Of a stretch of DNA of 64,000 nt, positions 19,119-30,580 are shown piece after piece (within the stretch, counting starts at the first letter, position 1; every line of letters starts with the position of its first letter). The notes under the pieces were generated by a model. It was not told the origin of the DNA. It saw only the letters and a program-made list of their open reading frames with translations, and ran no database searches. A program made the position numbers and the translations under genes. This DNA is from Pelodera strongyloides (taxonomy: Eukaryota > Nematoda > Chromadorea > Rhabditida > Rhabditidae), in assembly GCA_036852015.1 (NCBI GenBank), contig JAANDG010000039.1:186001-250000 (forward strand), in the 5' to 3' direction.

Positions 19119-20000
19119 ATAGTACTTTTATTATTGATAATCTCATCTCTTTAGATGTTTTAGAGGCATTTGTGCCCTATCCGCCTGTCTGTTCTGTGCG
19201 TGGCTTTACCACATTTCATTCGTACCCTACACTTTGACATTTTGTTGCATTTCAAGTGTGACATTTGCCGTTTGCCCCAAGGTCACTCTGCGATGCTTCT
19301 TGTAAAGGAGATTTTTTGTCTTTGTATTATGTACAGATCTGACAGTTGAGGCTTGAGAACTACTGAGGAAGTAGATTTTTTTAGCTTTCATTTGGCCCTA
19401 TGTTAGAGGGACTCAGTACCTATTGTAGAACTCTTGTATACCGTGCAATTAGTATGTGCTTGCTAGTTCTAGTCGCTTTTTTGCTATGTATCTATGATCC
19501 ATAGTTCTGATTGTTTTATCGCTTAATAAATACTATTTTTATTCATCTACTGGGCTGAAACGCTTTATATGGTTTGCTGCCATAAAGAGCATATCTGATC
19601 TATATTTTTGTCGTGACCATTGAAAATAGTTCATCGTATGTTTTCCCAGTCGGTTTGTTCGTTTCTTATTTTGTGCTGTACCGTTTCTGTAATGGCGTGC
19701 ACCTCTTCCAAATCCGCGCTATTTCTTTGTTCGATTTGTGACTCGCCTCTTCGAATTGCGTTATCTCTCTTCTACCGTAGTCGCGCAACGTGGCTGGTCG
19801 GTCTGTCCAGCGCGTGGGTGGTCCCATAGATTTGATTCTTTTTTATTTGGCCTTTGATATGTTTTCATTTTAATGTATTTATTCAAATAGATTAACGCTA
19901 ATAACTTCCCATTCGTTGTGATTTTGCCAAGATTTCTTGTTTTTGCTCATCCGATCGTTTATGATACGTCATACTTTTATAAATTTGTTGTCTCTTTCAG
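19119..20000. other. Malic enzyme 3' region and OST48 upstream region
   Basis: No coding exon. The first part should be malic enzyme 3' UTR; the best polyadenylation signal is AATAAA at 19525-19530. The rest leads to the TCTTTCAG acceptor at 19993-20000 that precedes the OST48 start. The 890-bp spacing is larger than in typical nematode operons, so co-transcription is possible but not indicated. Confidence 0.5.
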
Positions 20001-20008
20001 CTGCCACA

Positions 20009-23000
20009 ATGAGGCTCATCTTCGGATTGCTGCTTCTAAGATGTGTACTTGCCGACAAGGTTCTTCTTTTGATCGATGACCCCAAGATCAAGGAAACACA
20101 TTCGATCTTCATTCAAAGTCTCCAGGGTAAGGTATTATGTGTACTAGGATATCTATCAGCATCCATATTTTAAGAGATGTAAGAGTGGTTCTGATGTAGG
20201 CTCTGTATAGCATACATTTAACTCACTTCTTGAGAGCTCAGCTCACCTACGTAACACTAGGACTAATTGTAAGTGTTCAACTTTGTATATTTCCAGATCG
20301 CGGTCACAAGCTCAGTGTCCGCATGGCCGATGACACGACTCTTCAGCTGTTCCGTCATGGAGAGCTCGCCTACGAACACCTCGTCATCCTGGCTCCTTCT
20401 GTGGAACGTGAGTAGTCATTTCCTTATTTCATTAATATTGAACTGGTCGTTTCCCGAATACTGTCATAAACTCCGTTAAAGGGAATAATCCGCAGTTGAA
20501 AAGTACAGTATGAGTAGTTTCGGGCACCCTGTCGTTAAAAAACCTTTTCTAACGTGTTGTCTTCTAGAATTCGGAGGAAGTGTGTCCGTGCCCGTGATCA
20601 CCAAGTTCATCGATGCTGGAGGCAACGTTCTGGTAACTGGAAGTTCGAACATTGGAGAAGGGATCCGGGATTTGGCAGCAGAAAATGGGTGAGTTATTCT
20701 CCTCGTTTTTTATGCAGATCTGCCATAGTCCTGTTGTATTTAGTCGTAAAATCCCATTTGTTTACGTTTCTTTCTGTTTTAGATTCGAGTTTGATGAAGC
20801 CGACACCGCTGTTATTGATCACTTCAACTACGATTCGGGCTTGGTATGTTTTACATATTACCCTGCTATATTTAGTAGTTTGCAACTGCTTTACGTGTTC
20901 ATATGAAATATTTTTGAGTGATTGAGCAGGGAGACTACAGAAATCCCTTATTTTCATAATAACGCATTTGTATGGGCGCATTCGAGATGGACATTTCCGG
21001 AAAAGAAAAAGAAAACTTTTGGTTCGAGATGGATTTCACCAGAAAAGAATGCAATTGCCACGCATACACATGCAAATGATCGATTGATTTTAGTTTCAAT
21101 TACGTACAATTGCATTTTCGACAATTATTTTGCGTGTATTATTTTTTTTTCTGGGTGTCCATCTCGAACCACTTTTTTCTTTTCTCGAATCTAAATGTCC
21201 ATCTCGAAACTCGAATCTAAATGTCCATCTCGAATGCGCCCTATAGTAATCTAAATGTTTTCAGGACAAGGGCGATCACACAACACTGGTGGCCTCTGCT
21301 GACCAGCTGGTCAAATCTTCGTTGATTGCCGGAGACGCATCCAAGATTAACCCCATTCTTTTCAAGGTAATTTATTTCTCGTGTGATGTTGAGATAATCT
21401 GTTTCCACTTGTTCTGCCTACCTTAGGTGCCTCTAGGGTACCTGGTATCAAAGATACCTATCCTAGATACTTTAAATCCTTACATTCTTTGAGGTATCTA
21501 GGGGGTGGCGTCCCGTCCGATACTTTATCTCTTACTTATTAATCGATTATTTCCCAGGGAATCGCCCTGGTTGCTGATAAGAAGAACCGTCTGCGCGTCG
21601 ATGTCCTCACCGCCTCTAGCACCGCCTACTCTTTCAAGACGAATGCTGCTATTGATGAGGTGAATATTTTTCAGTGTCGATGAAGCTTGTTCTCCCTATC
21701 GGGCATAATATCTTTCGTACCAGTGTGTAAGGTTGATGGTGTCTTATTGTGCTATTGTGCTATTTTGCACAATCAAATAACACGTTTGTTGATATCTTGC
21801 TGATGTTGTAGTTTGTTGATATCTTGCTGATGTTGTATGTTGTTACCAGAAATAATTAGTAATCTATTTTTAGTACCCCGCCGCTGTGGGTAAGCAGATC
21901 CTGCTTGTCGGAGCACTTCAAGCCAGAAACAATGCGCGTGTCATGTTCACTGGATCTCTTGATATGTTCAGCGATGCTTTCCTGAAGGCGGCTGTGAGCA
22001 AGCAAGGAGACCCAAAGAAGTGAGTTATCAGTTCACGCGTAGCTGTTAATTGTAGTGTTTAATATTGATGCTACATTGGTGTAAACTGTGAGTGTTTGCT
22101 AGTATCTATTCCGGTTATAGTTATATGAGCCGGGAGCCGGTGACGAACGTGAGTGAAGTTACGGTTCATTTCTAGCATGTTGAAGCCGCGAACCTAGATG
22201 AACTGTTCGTGTCGATGCGCTGTGTTGATTGGGTACTGGTTGATAGATTTTTATAATGTCGTCTAATCTCCAACAGCATAGTTTTATTAGTTCCGATCTT
22301 GTGAGTATGAATTCTTTGAAATATCACAAAGCTATCCAGGCACGCTGCCTCTGGAAACCAGGCCCTGGTGACGGCTCTCTCCAAGTGGGTGCTCAAGGAG
22401 TCGGGAGTGCTCCGCATCAAGGGATCCCCCCAACATCACCTCGTAGGACAACAGGTCCCCCCTCGCGAGTACACCATTATGGAACAAGTGGTGAGTGGCT
22501 GGGAGGAGTTTTTGAAACAGTAGAGTCCAGTATCGTCATGGGTGGGACTTATAACACTTAGAACTTTGTGACATTTTGGTTGAATGTTCTCGTTATTGGT
22601 ATTGCGCCGAGATGTCCAATTTGCAATGAGAAGGAGACAGGAGACTTGAGACTAGATTCCATCTTCCACCATAATTCCTTTGTTTTTACAGACCTACTCT
22701 GTGGAAGTCGAGGAACTGAAGGATGGAAAATGGGTGCCTTTCCAGGTATGAAGTGCATTTTAATTTGTATTGTTGTACTAAACTTTCTATGATACAAAAT
22801 AATTGAGAGTGTTTTCCTCCAGTTCACAGGCGTATAAGTATTCTTGATTTTAGGGTAAGGATGTGCAGCTGGAGTTTGTGCGCATCGATCCCTTCGTTCG
22901 CACCACTCTCAAGAACCAGTGAGTAGAAGTTGATTATTTATTTTTGATGTTTCTTATTTTGTTTGTGTGATATTGTCTGGATCCTTGGGTTATGTAATGC

Positions 23001-23955
23001 GGACAAGAATTATACTAATTGCTGTATAGATAGCGCACAAATTTCAATAACTCAGCTTTGCTCAGGGCTTTGTAAAGAAAGATGTGTCAGAAATGCATAA
23101 AGTACTTTGGATTTCAAGTGTTTTATTTTTATTAAGTAATTACTTTATTGATTGACGCAATTGCTTGTTTAGAAACGGCGTCCTCTCCACCACATTCAAG
23201 TTGCCCGACGTTTACGGAGTGTTCAAATTCTTGGTAGATTACCGCAGGCTTGGATATACTCATCTCTACGATGTTCAGCAGGTAGGCGGTGGTCATTAAC
23301 TTCTAGGTTTTTTCAATGAACGAAATCATAGCACTCTAGCGCGATAATGTACAATCTAGTATCTTGGAAAGCTAGTGTTTCTCTCTATTAGGTGAAGTTG
23401 CCCATGAGAATTTGTGATATTTTCCGTACATAAACTTTGGGTCTACTGGGTTCCATTTTTTTCCATTTCGCAGTAATCGAATAAACTCATACTTATATGT
23501 TGTAGGTGTCCGTGCGTCCCCTCCTGCACACCCAGTATGAGCGTTTCATCCGCTCCGCTTTCCCTTACTATGCTTCGTCCTTCTCCATGATGGTCGGAGT
23601 GGTTCTGTTCTCATTTGTCTTCCTTCACTTCAAGTGGGTTTTAGTTTTTATTGGAGACTTAGATGAGTGGAAGTGGTACTAGGTTTGTTAATCGTTGTAT
23701 CAACTTGGAAATGTTTCATGTCTATTATACAGGGGAATTGAAACATGCACATAGAGGTAGATGGGAATATAGTAAAAACACTGGTCCATTGAGTAAACGG
23801 GTCAGTTCGTTTATCCTTTACCACTAATTATTAGTTTTCTTAACTTGGTGTGGCATATATGATTTAGTTTTGGTTTCCTAGAGCTTTAATTGTTAACTTT
23901 TTTTAATTTCAGGGAGCCGGCCAAGCCTGCCGCAGCTCAGAAGAAGACTAACTAA
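20009..23955 (+). CDS. ostb-1: Oligosaccharyltransferase 48-kDa subunit (OST48/DDOST/WBP1)
   Basis: Non-catalytic subunit of the ER oligosaccharyltransferase that N-glycosylates nascent proteins. Thirteen exons: 20009-20126, 20297-20407, 20568-20688, 20783-20843, 21265-21366, 21558-21659, 21874-22019, 22340-22490, 22692-22745, 22854-22918, 23173-23281, 23506-23633, 23913-23955. All phases close; 436 aa, the family's usual size. Residues 1-15 are a signal peptide ([15 protein letters not shown]) followed by DKVLLLIDD. Conserved blocks: [63 protein letters not shown] and a C-terminal membrane span ([17 protein letters not shown]) with a short lysine-rich tail ([14 protein letters not shown]). 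A MITE lies in intron 4. AATAAA occurs at 24043, 88 bp after the stop. The symbol follows the C. elegans orthologue. Confidence 0.95.
20974..21241. mobile_element. GGGCGC-type MITE, copy C
   Basis: Starts GGGCGCATTCGAGATGG and ends CATCTCGAATGCGCCC; the right end has a partial tandem duplication of CTCGAATCTAAATGTCCATC. Flanks TAT / TAT suggest a 3-bp target duplication. It occupies OST48 intron 4, 23 bp before the exon at 21265. Confidence 0.85.
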
Positions 23956-24565
23956 GTTATTGATAGGAAAAATAAGCTAATAACTTATGGTTACTGTACT
24001 GTTGTTGATTTATGGTAAATGTTGCACACTGAAGTTCGTATGAATAAAGTTTTGTTTGGCTATGTGTTTACAAGACTGTGGTTTGGGAGTATGGATTGTG
24101 GATGATAATGGAGCGTATGGGTTATATTGGTGAAGCTCTTTTGTGTTATTATAACGTTTACGGAAATGTTTCATCTCGTGTGCAGAACATTGCCCGTAGT
24201 AAGACAGTGGGTCGTAACACAACTAAAGGGTTATTTTAAAATAAAAATTAGTAAAACTACACATTAAAATGATGTGATTTTGTTGTTGTGTATGATGTGT
24301 TACGCCCTTTGGTGTCCTCAGTGATTTCAAATAAAAGAACAGAGCGTTCAAAACGGGACTCCATTGTTAAACACCTAATATAATAGACATAGGCGCGATA
24401 ATCGAGAAAGCTTTTTATTTTCTACCTTTTAGATTCAGTGTTTGGTGATGTATGGTGATTTCCAGCGGAATACTTATGACTTATGATAGTTGCCAGAATC
24501 CTAACTGTAAACCTTTGAGGATAGGTCTTCACGTGATGGTAATAATTTGAAAGATAGTACGTCAT

Positions 24566-24745
24566 TTACAACTTGAAACTCTGCGCCAACGTTGCGCACG
24601 AAGAGAGGGTCCGCCACGGCGGGGCGGCACACCCGTCCTAGGGTGCGCGAACGGCGGATAATGCATGTCACACCTCCAAAAGAGCGCCGGTTTGAGTTGA
24701 ACGCGTTTCCGCGCACCCTTCGCGCACCCTAGAGGAGTTGCGCCG
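24566..24745. repeat. GC-rich dispersed repeat, copy 1
   Basis: Shares a left part (GAAACTCTGCGCC, GCGCACGAAGAGAGGGTCCG) and a right part (CGCACCCTAGAGG.GTTGCGCCGC) with 26117-26320. Open frames read on the minus strand give matching peptides in both copies (AVANPRFVR / AVADPLFVR), reflecting DNA similarity rather than a gene. GC content is clearly above the surroundings. Confidence 0.65.
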
Positions 24746-25369
24746 CGCCACTATGGCCGAGGAAGCCCTGTTGCCTCATATGTATATTATGTGAGCCCGT
24801 AAAGTGTTCAGTCGAGTAAAGTTGTTTGATGTAGTTGCTAAGTTGGAGCGATGACATTTATTGGTCAGTTATGTCGTGTTCATCGAAAATTATCTCGTAT
24901 AGTAAACAATTAAAAATGATGGGGTTTATCGTTTGTTTACGGTTTTTTCGTAAATGCATCAGTTATGTTACGTCAAGAGTAATTTATCTTTATTTGATCG
25001 TCATTTTTCAATAAAACGCTTAAAAGTCAACGTTTCCATTGTATTCCGAGCTCTATTATTTGGGTGTAAAACACGGTGTTTGATCCACATATCAGCAGAC
25101 AAAATCTTTTAAACAAATTTTGAACATAATCCACACTTATTGGATGATTGTGCCCCTGGAATACACGTGTTATGTGTATATGGTCTGTGTTCAGATTACA
25201 TTTTTACACTTGAATCTAGTTACTCCGGTCTGTTACTTTGTTATATACATCACATGGACTGATTACTACCTTTTCTAATAGACTTCTGCATGTATTAGAA
25301 TCAAGTTTTTAAATAAAACTTTGCTACGCGAAACGATGCGCATTGCCTCTCCAGAGTGCGCCGTCAAGC

Positions 25370-25500
25370 ACTCTAGCGTGCGCGGATAGTGCCAGTTTTG
25401 CCCGTAAATATGTACAATTCGAGTTGGCGTACCTGTGGCACACCTGCCGCGCACTCCGCGCTGCTACAAAAGTACGTTGCAGGTGCGCCAACTGGATTTA
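25370..25500. repeat. GC-rich repeat with GGTGCGCCAACTGG motif
   Basis: Contains GGCACACCTGCCGCGCAC and CAGGTGCGCCAACTGGA. The same two words, in an inverted-repeat hairpin, form the element at 57978-58042. Likely a degenerate mobile element; boundaries uncertain. Confidence 0.5.
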
Positions 25501-25583
25501 TACATTTACACGTTTTCGGGCAAGTCTGGTTCAAATTGTTTTCATGACCCTTTATTGATCGACTTTTAGTTTTTGAGCCTATC

Positions 25584-28500
25584 ATGTTCTTACCCAGTCA
25601 CCCGGTCCTATTCGTCACACCTATTGCATTATTTGGAATATTTTTATTCTCTGGAATTTGGGATCCCAATGGTAATTCTTATGTGGTACATGACAAGTCA
25701 GCAGTGACCCAGCCACAATGTTACTGTACTATGGACAACGTTACCGCTGATGTAAGTCTTTCATGCGAGGATTTAGTATTACGTATGCTTACGTATGTAC
25801 AATGAGTACAACGTTCAGCGACAGCAAGTTCTATGTTTTCAACATAGCTAACGCTTGTGACTTTTGACAATGCTAGTAGAAGTTTCAGTTGCGTGTTATG
25901 ACTATTACGAAGATGTCTGATCTAGTCCTTATTAGTCTGTCATACTGTATTTATTACCACAACCTTATTCAGATGTGCTATCGACCATTTATGAATGCAA
26001 ACCACAGTTTACAAGAAGAAGGAAAACCTTTTCCCTGTGAATTGGTACCCATTCTCAACCAACTCGAACACCTAGATCCGGTTAATGATACACTAGTAAG
26101 TTACTCGTTGGCAAGTTAAGACAACATGAAACTCCGCGCCGTCGCCGCGCACAAAACGAGGGTTCGCCACAGCTGCACGGCGCATCTCATACATGATCGC
26201 GGCGTGCGAGCCAGAGGTGATTGGCGCGCATGAGGCGCAGCACCCCTCAAAGATGTGCCGCAGGACATTCGAAACCTTCCGCGCACCTCCACGTACCCTA
26301 GAGGTGGTGCACCGCTGTGTCGATTGATGTTGTGCCGAAGCTGAAGCTGTGATGCACATTCTCCTTTTTGTGTGTTTTAGATACTATCTAATCTATTCAT
26401 ACATGTCAGCTTTATGGTAATGTTTTGATTGCAGAGTATCAGTGATCTTGTTTTGGTCACTTATGGATCTTCTACCTTTTTCAAACAAATGATTCGCAGT
26501 ATTCGAGCGTGGAGAAAGTTCACCAAGACGAATAAATTTATCGTATATGATATCGGATTGCGACAAGAACAGGTATTGATTTAAAAACCGGGTTATTGAA
26601 CGAGCAAATACATATTATTGGTCGAAGCAGCAATTTCCGTGGTTGTAAATAAGGAATTGTGAAAAATACAAAATGTTTCATCATCGTCGGTAAACATGTT
26701 CTAGATATTGTAGCCGCATTGCTGTCTCTTCAGTTTGGGCTACATAAAGAAATCGATTACCGTTTTTAATCGATAGTCTCATTTAATTTTTCAGGTAGCA
26801 TACTTGGAGTCTTTTAACAATTTGGAAATGCGTACTATCGATTTCACAAGATATCCCCCACACGTTGCAGTTTTGGGGACCAAATATTACTCTTTCAAGG
26901 GCGCTGTTGTATTTGTAAGTCACCTTAAAACTATACCCTTGTTTAAATAAGTGAATAAAGTGAATAAACTACTACAATATAGTTTTGAAAAAGGATTTAA
27001 AAATTACTTTAGGAAGCCTATTTGGAATTTGAATTCTTTCTATTTCTCGATTCAAGTATTGAACCGAATAATAAACACTCGGTCCGTCGTTATATAAATG
27101 CAGTGGCAGGAGGAGAGGTGCGTTTTCTTACACCATTAGCTTGCATTGCTAGTGTACGTCTCTGTTCACCGTTTCCTTGTTAGTGAGACTGGTGAAACAC
27201 CGCGAAGTCGCCGTGTCGCCCGGCAAGAAACGCCAGGGCGGAGCGGCGATCACGCTATGGAACAAGCCTTTCTTTTTTAGCGGCGGGGTGTTTGCGTAAA
27301 CTTTAACCTTGCAAGGTCGATTATAATAGCCTATAACTAGAAGCTTCCAATTCAATTTTTTTTATTACGCATAATAAACATCTAGAAAACGTGTTTTATA
27401 TTAAAGGGATCGGTTCACCTTAAATTGTGCCTGTTTTTTTTTTGTTTCTTTATTTTCTATAAGGGATAATAAAAATTTGGAATACAAAAAGTAGTGTTAT
27501 ATTTCAATACTCACGAAGATATTAGGTGATAAAGTGGTGGATCGATCGGCCCGAAATGAAAAAGTGTTAATTGTCCCATACAAACAAGGCAGGACAATTA
27601 CACTTTTTCATTTCGGACCGATCGATCCACCACTTTATCACCTAATATCTTCGTGAGTATTGAAATAGAACACTACTTTTTGTATTCCAAATTTTTATTA
27701 CCCCTTATAGAAAATAAAGAAACAAAAAAAACAGACACGATTTGAAGTGAGCCGATCCCTTTAAAATGAAAATATTTCCAGTTCGCACCGATAAGTAATG
27801 TATTGAGCAGCGGACAAACTAACACAGAAATGACACATTTTGGCAAGTTTTTTTTTTGTGTCTGCGTTTGGTACATATAGTACGTTACGGCTTACGGTGG
27901 GTCTTGCTTGAGTTCACGACGCAACGCACCATTCAATTTCCAAAACACAAAATCGAGGAGCTGAAATCTCTCTCTCCTCTCTCTCCCTCTCTCTTCCTCT
28001 TCGTGTAGGCGAGTATCCCTCTTCCCCCTATTTATCTTTTTTTTCATCCCTCCTCTTTCAGGAACATATTCTTACCTCCCAATAAGAAAATATCTAAATG
28101 ACCGCCTGCAACGTCAAGCTGGACAAATACTGGTGCTACGATCGGCTCTTGCGACAAAAGTTATAAAGTGGTTAGTTTATCAGGATTAATAAGTATTTAC
28201 TATTTTCCGTAGTGTTTACGATACCTCAGTAACGTCGTTTACTAATTTCTTGTGATAGTACAGATCCATATGGGCGCAAAAATTACCTCAATGGATAAAT
28301 AAACACCTTATCTGGATGATTAAATCACCTTTCTTTAGGTATTCTGCGTGTTCCTTCACCGCTAACTGTATTGCTCCAATCGGAGCGTTCAATAATTGTC
28401 CGACACATCGAGGACACCTCAAGACAATTTGTCATCGGTATGTATATTCATGATAATAATATTGAAAAATCCTTTTAAGATAGGTTTATATAGTGCTCTG

Positions 28501-28868
28501 CTACATTCAGAACGCCTCCTCTGAGTTCATGACCTTATGCGTTGTATATTTTTTTATGACAAAACCATATTCGACTTTGATTGTGCTGTGTGATATGCGA
28601 CGTCTCCCGGTCCAATGTCCACCACCTAACATGTGCATCATAATCATACATTTGTAATTTACTATATTGTTAATGTATAACAAACTTCAGATACGACCAA
28701 AGCGTATTGAACATCGTGATGCGGAACGCGCTCGACGAGGCGGAAAACGGAAAATGGTTCGGAAGTTACGAGAAGAATAATCTGAATCGAGCATTCGTTG
28801 TGAATCGCGATCCGACACGCTATGATGGACTGGAAGCAGAGGCGACTGCGACGGGAGCCAGGAGTTGA
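25584..28868 (+). CDS. DUF1647 family protein, Golgi-type membrane protein of unknown function
   Basis: Exons supported: 25584-25751, 25973-26095, 26435-26572, 26795-26914, 27013-27117, 28062-28170, 28339-28437, 28691-28868. The first exon has an N-terminal hydrophobic span (HPVLFVTPIALFGIFLF) without a clear cleavage site, as in type II membrane proteins. Family features: DLVLVTYGSS, FIVYDIGLRQEQV, RTIDFTRYPPHV, YYSFKGAV, FFLFLDSSI, QRQAGQILVLRS and the signature CHRYDQSVLNI near the C-terminus. DUF1647 proteins are abundant in nematodes, glycosyltransferase-like and unassigned in function. Between 27117 and 28062 an exon of length 3n+1 is missing from my model; that interval carries a 356-bp MITE. 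An in-frame extension past 27117 to a GTACGT at about 27161 leaves the wrong phase. The gene may be intact with a small exon I cannot see, or damaged. Confidence 0.8.
26117..26320. repeat. GC-rich dispersed repeat, copy 2
   Basis: Matches 24566-24745 in its outer parts (GAAACTCCGCGCC, CGCGCACAAAACGAGGGTTCG at left; CGTACCCTAGAGG at right) with a different middle. Located in the DUF1647 gene intron 2. Confidence 0.65.
27405..27760. mobile_element. TTAA-type MITE, near-perfect palindrome
   Basis: A 356-bp element, both arms nearly perfect complements to the centre (AAAAAGTGTTAATTGTCCC... around 27575-27600). Ends AGGGATCGG and CCGATCCCT, flanked by TTAA at 27401-27404 and 27761-27764. Non-coding. 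It sits in the DUF1647 gene interval where one exon is unaccounted for. Confidence 0.85.
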
Positions 28869-29432
28869 GGAAGTGACCGACAGGACACACTTCCTTCAAT
28901 ATTATGACATTACACGACATGGCACTGTTCCTTGAAAGTGACATATGACACGACCTGACACCTTCCATGACAAGAAAATACTTGAAGCCACCTTTCATTG
29001 TTAGTTGCGAGTTTTCCTACAATAGTAGTTCTAGTCATATTATGTTCCTAAAAGTTTACTGGACTCTTTACCCCATATTATTCTAACTCTTCTGCTGCGT
29101 GCTGGCATCGGCATCCTCATAAATAACCATACGTTCGTGATAACTAGGTTTAGAATTAGTGAAACACATTTGCGGGTAAGCCATCTTATTTTTTTGAAGT
29201 ACATCGTTTTATTTATTACGACAGGACAATACAGGCTTTGTTTTATTTGAGATGTTACGTGTAGTATTTTCCTTATACATTTTTCTAAAACAATAAATAA
29301 TTCGTACATAAACATCGTATCGGGTTTTCTTTACAGCATGGTTCAACAAATAGAGCAATGGTCCCTAACCTAAAACTACCGATCAACCATTATCAGTTAG
29401 TAAATCAGTCGATATTCAAAATCCTCCATCAT
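28869..29432. other. Convergent 3' region
   Basis: About 560 bp between the convergent stops of the DUF1647 and dienelactone hydrolase genes. No exon or strong repeat. Should hold both 3' UTRs. Confidence 0.5.
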
Positions 29433-30520
29433 CTAGTGGAGTTTTTCGGAGATGAAGTTTAGCATGGAGGCCCAGGATCTCTTGTCAGCCTTCTCGTTGT
29501 ATGAGACTCCGGGTACACCAAGAGCTGAGGCATCTGAAATATTTTTTCTTAAAGGGAATATGTAGGCACTCAAAATGAGCAAAACAACTGCGAAACTAGA
29601 GTTTCCACACCAGACATGAATTTAAGTAGGCGACTGAATATGTAAATTCGAATATTCTCATTTGCATGCAAATATGTCGCTGTTGCATGCTATATGCCGA
29701 TGTATGCACACATATGCAAAATTTTTTGCTCCATCAGCACTGCCGTGTAAGCCAGGGGGTCAAGCAACGCGTTTACTATGGAAAAGATGAACTTTGAAAA
29801 TCATTTTCTTTTAAATGGGAAACTTTTAACAATTTTTGTTGTTGTTTCCTTAATGAGGAACACACATTCTATTAATACAGATTAACTTCAAAAAGGGCAT
29901 ACATATTCCCTTTAAAGCGGCATAACAGTAGCTTTTTGAAACGCAATTTGAACTATGTATTCTCATGTAGCAAATGCAAATTTTTCAGTCTAATTATATA
30001 TGCATTCATACTACATATATGGCAATATACTTGTCCAAAATACGTTTCGAAAATTGGTCGCCATTTTGCTTTAAATTTAATAGTTGTTTAGGCTATGTTT
30101 ACATGGGAGAACAGAAACCGCTAAAACAAATAGGATTGAGCGAAGATCCATGTCGGATGCACAGACCACGTGTCATACGTCACAAACTAGAAAAGGGATA
30201 AGATTGAAAACCGACGTGGTTCGGTGAATGCGTGTTCCGCATTTGCATGGCTGACGAAGACAAAGTCGGCCTTCCTTTCCCTGAACTCCTTCCAAACGGC
30301 GAGGACCTGGTGATTGAATATAGAATTATTCACAAAAGAGCTGTCTTTTCAGAAAGATTATCCTATTTATCCTATTTTCAAATTTGTCAACCCTCCCTCC
30401 GCTGTTTTTAGTAAGTCAAGCGTGTCTACTTCTTTAAACATATCCCTCATCTGTCTATTGTTCTCTCTTTATCGCTATATCTGTCTTTGCCACCTCTACC
30501 TCTCCCTCTCTCTCTCCCTC

Positions 30521-30580
<60 letters not shown>

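Larger units (their letters stand above)
23956..25569. other. Intergenic region, OST48 to DUF1647 gene
   Basis: About 1.6 kb with no supported exon. It contains the OST48 polyadenylation signal, a GC-rich dispersed repeat at 24566-24745 and a second GC-rich repeat at about 25370-25500. Confidence 0.5.
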
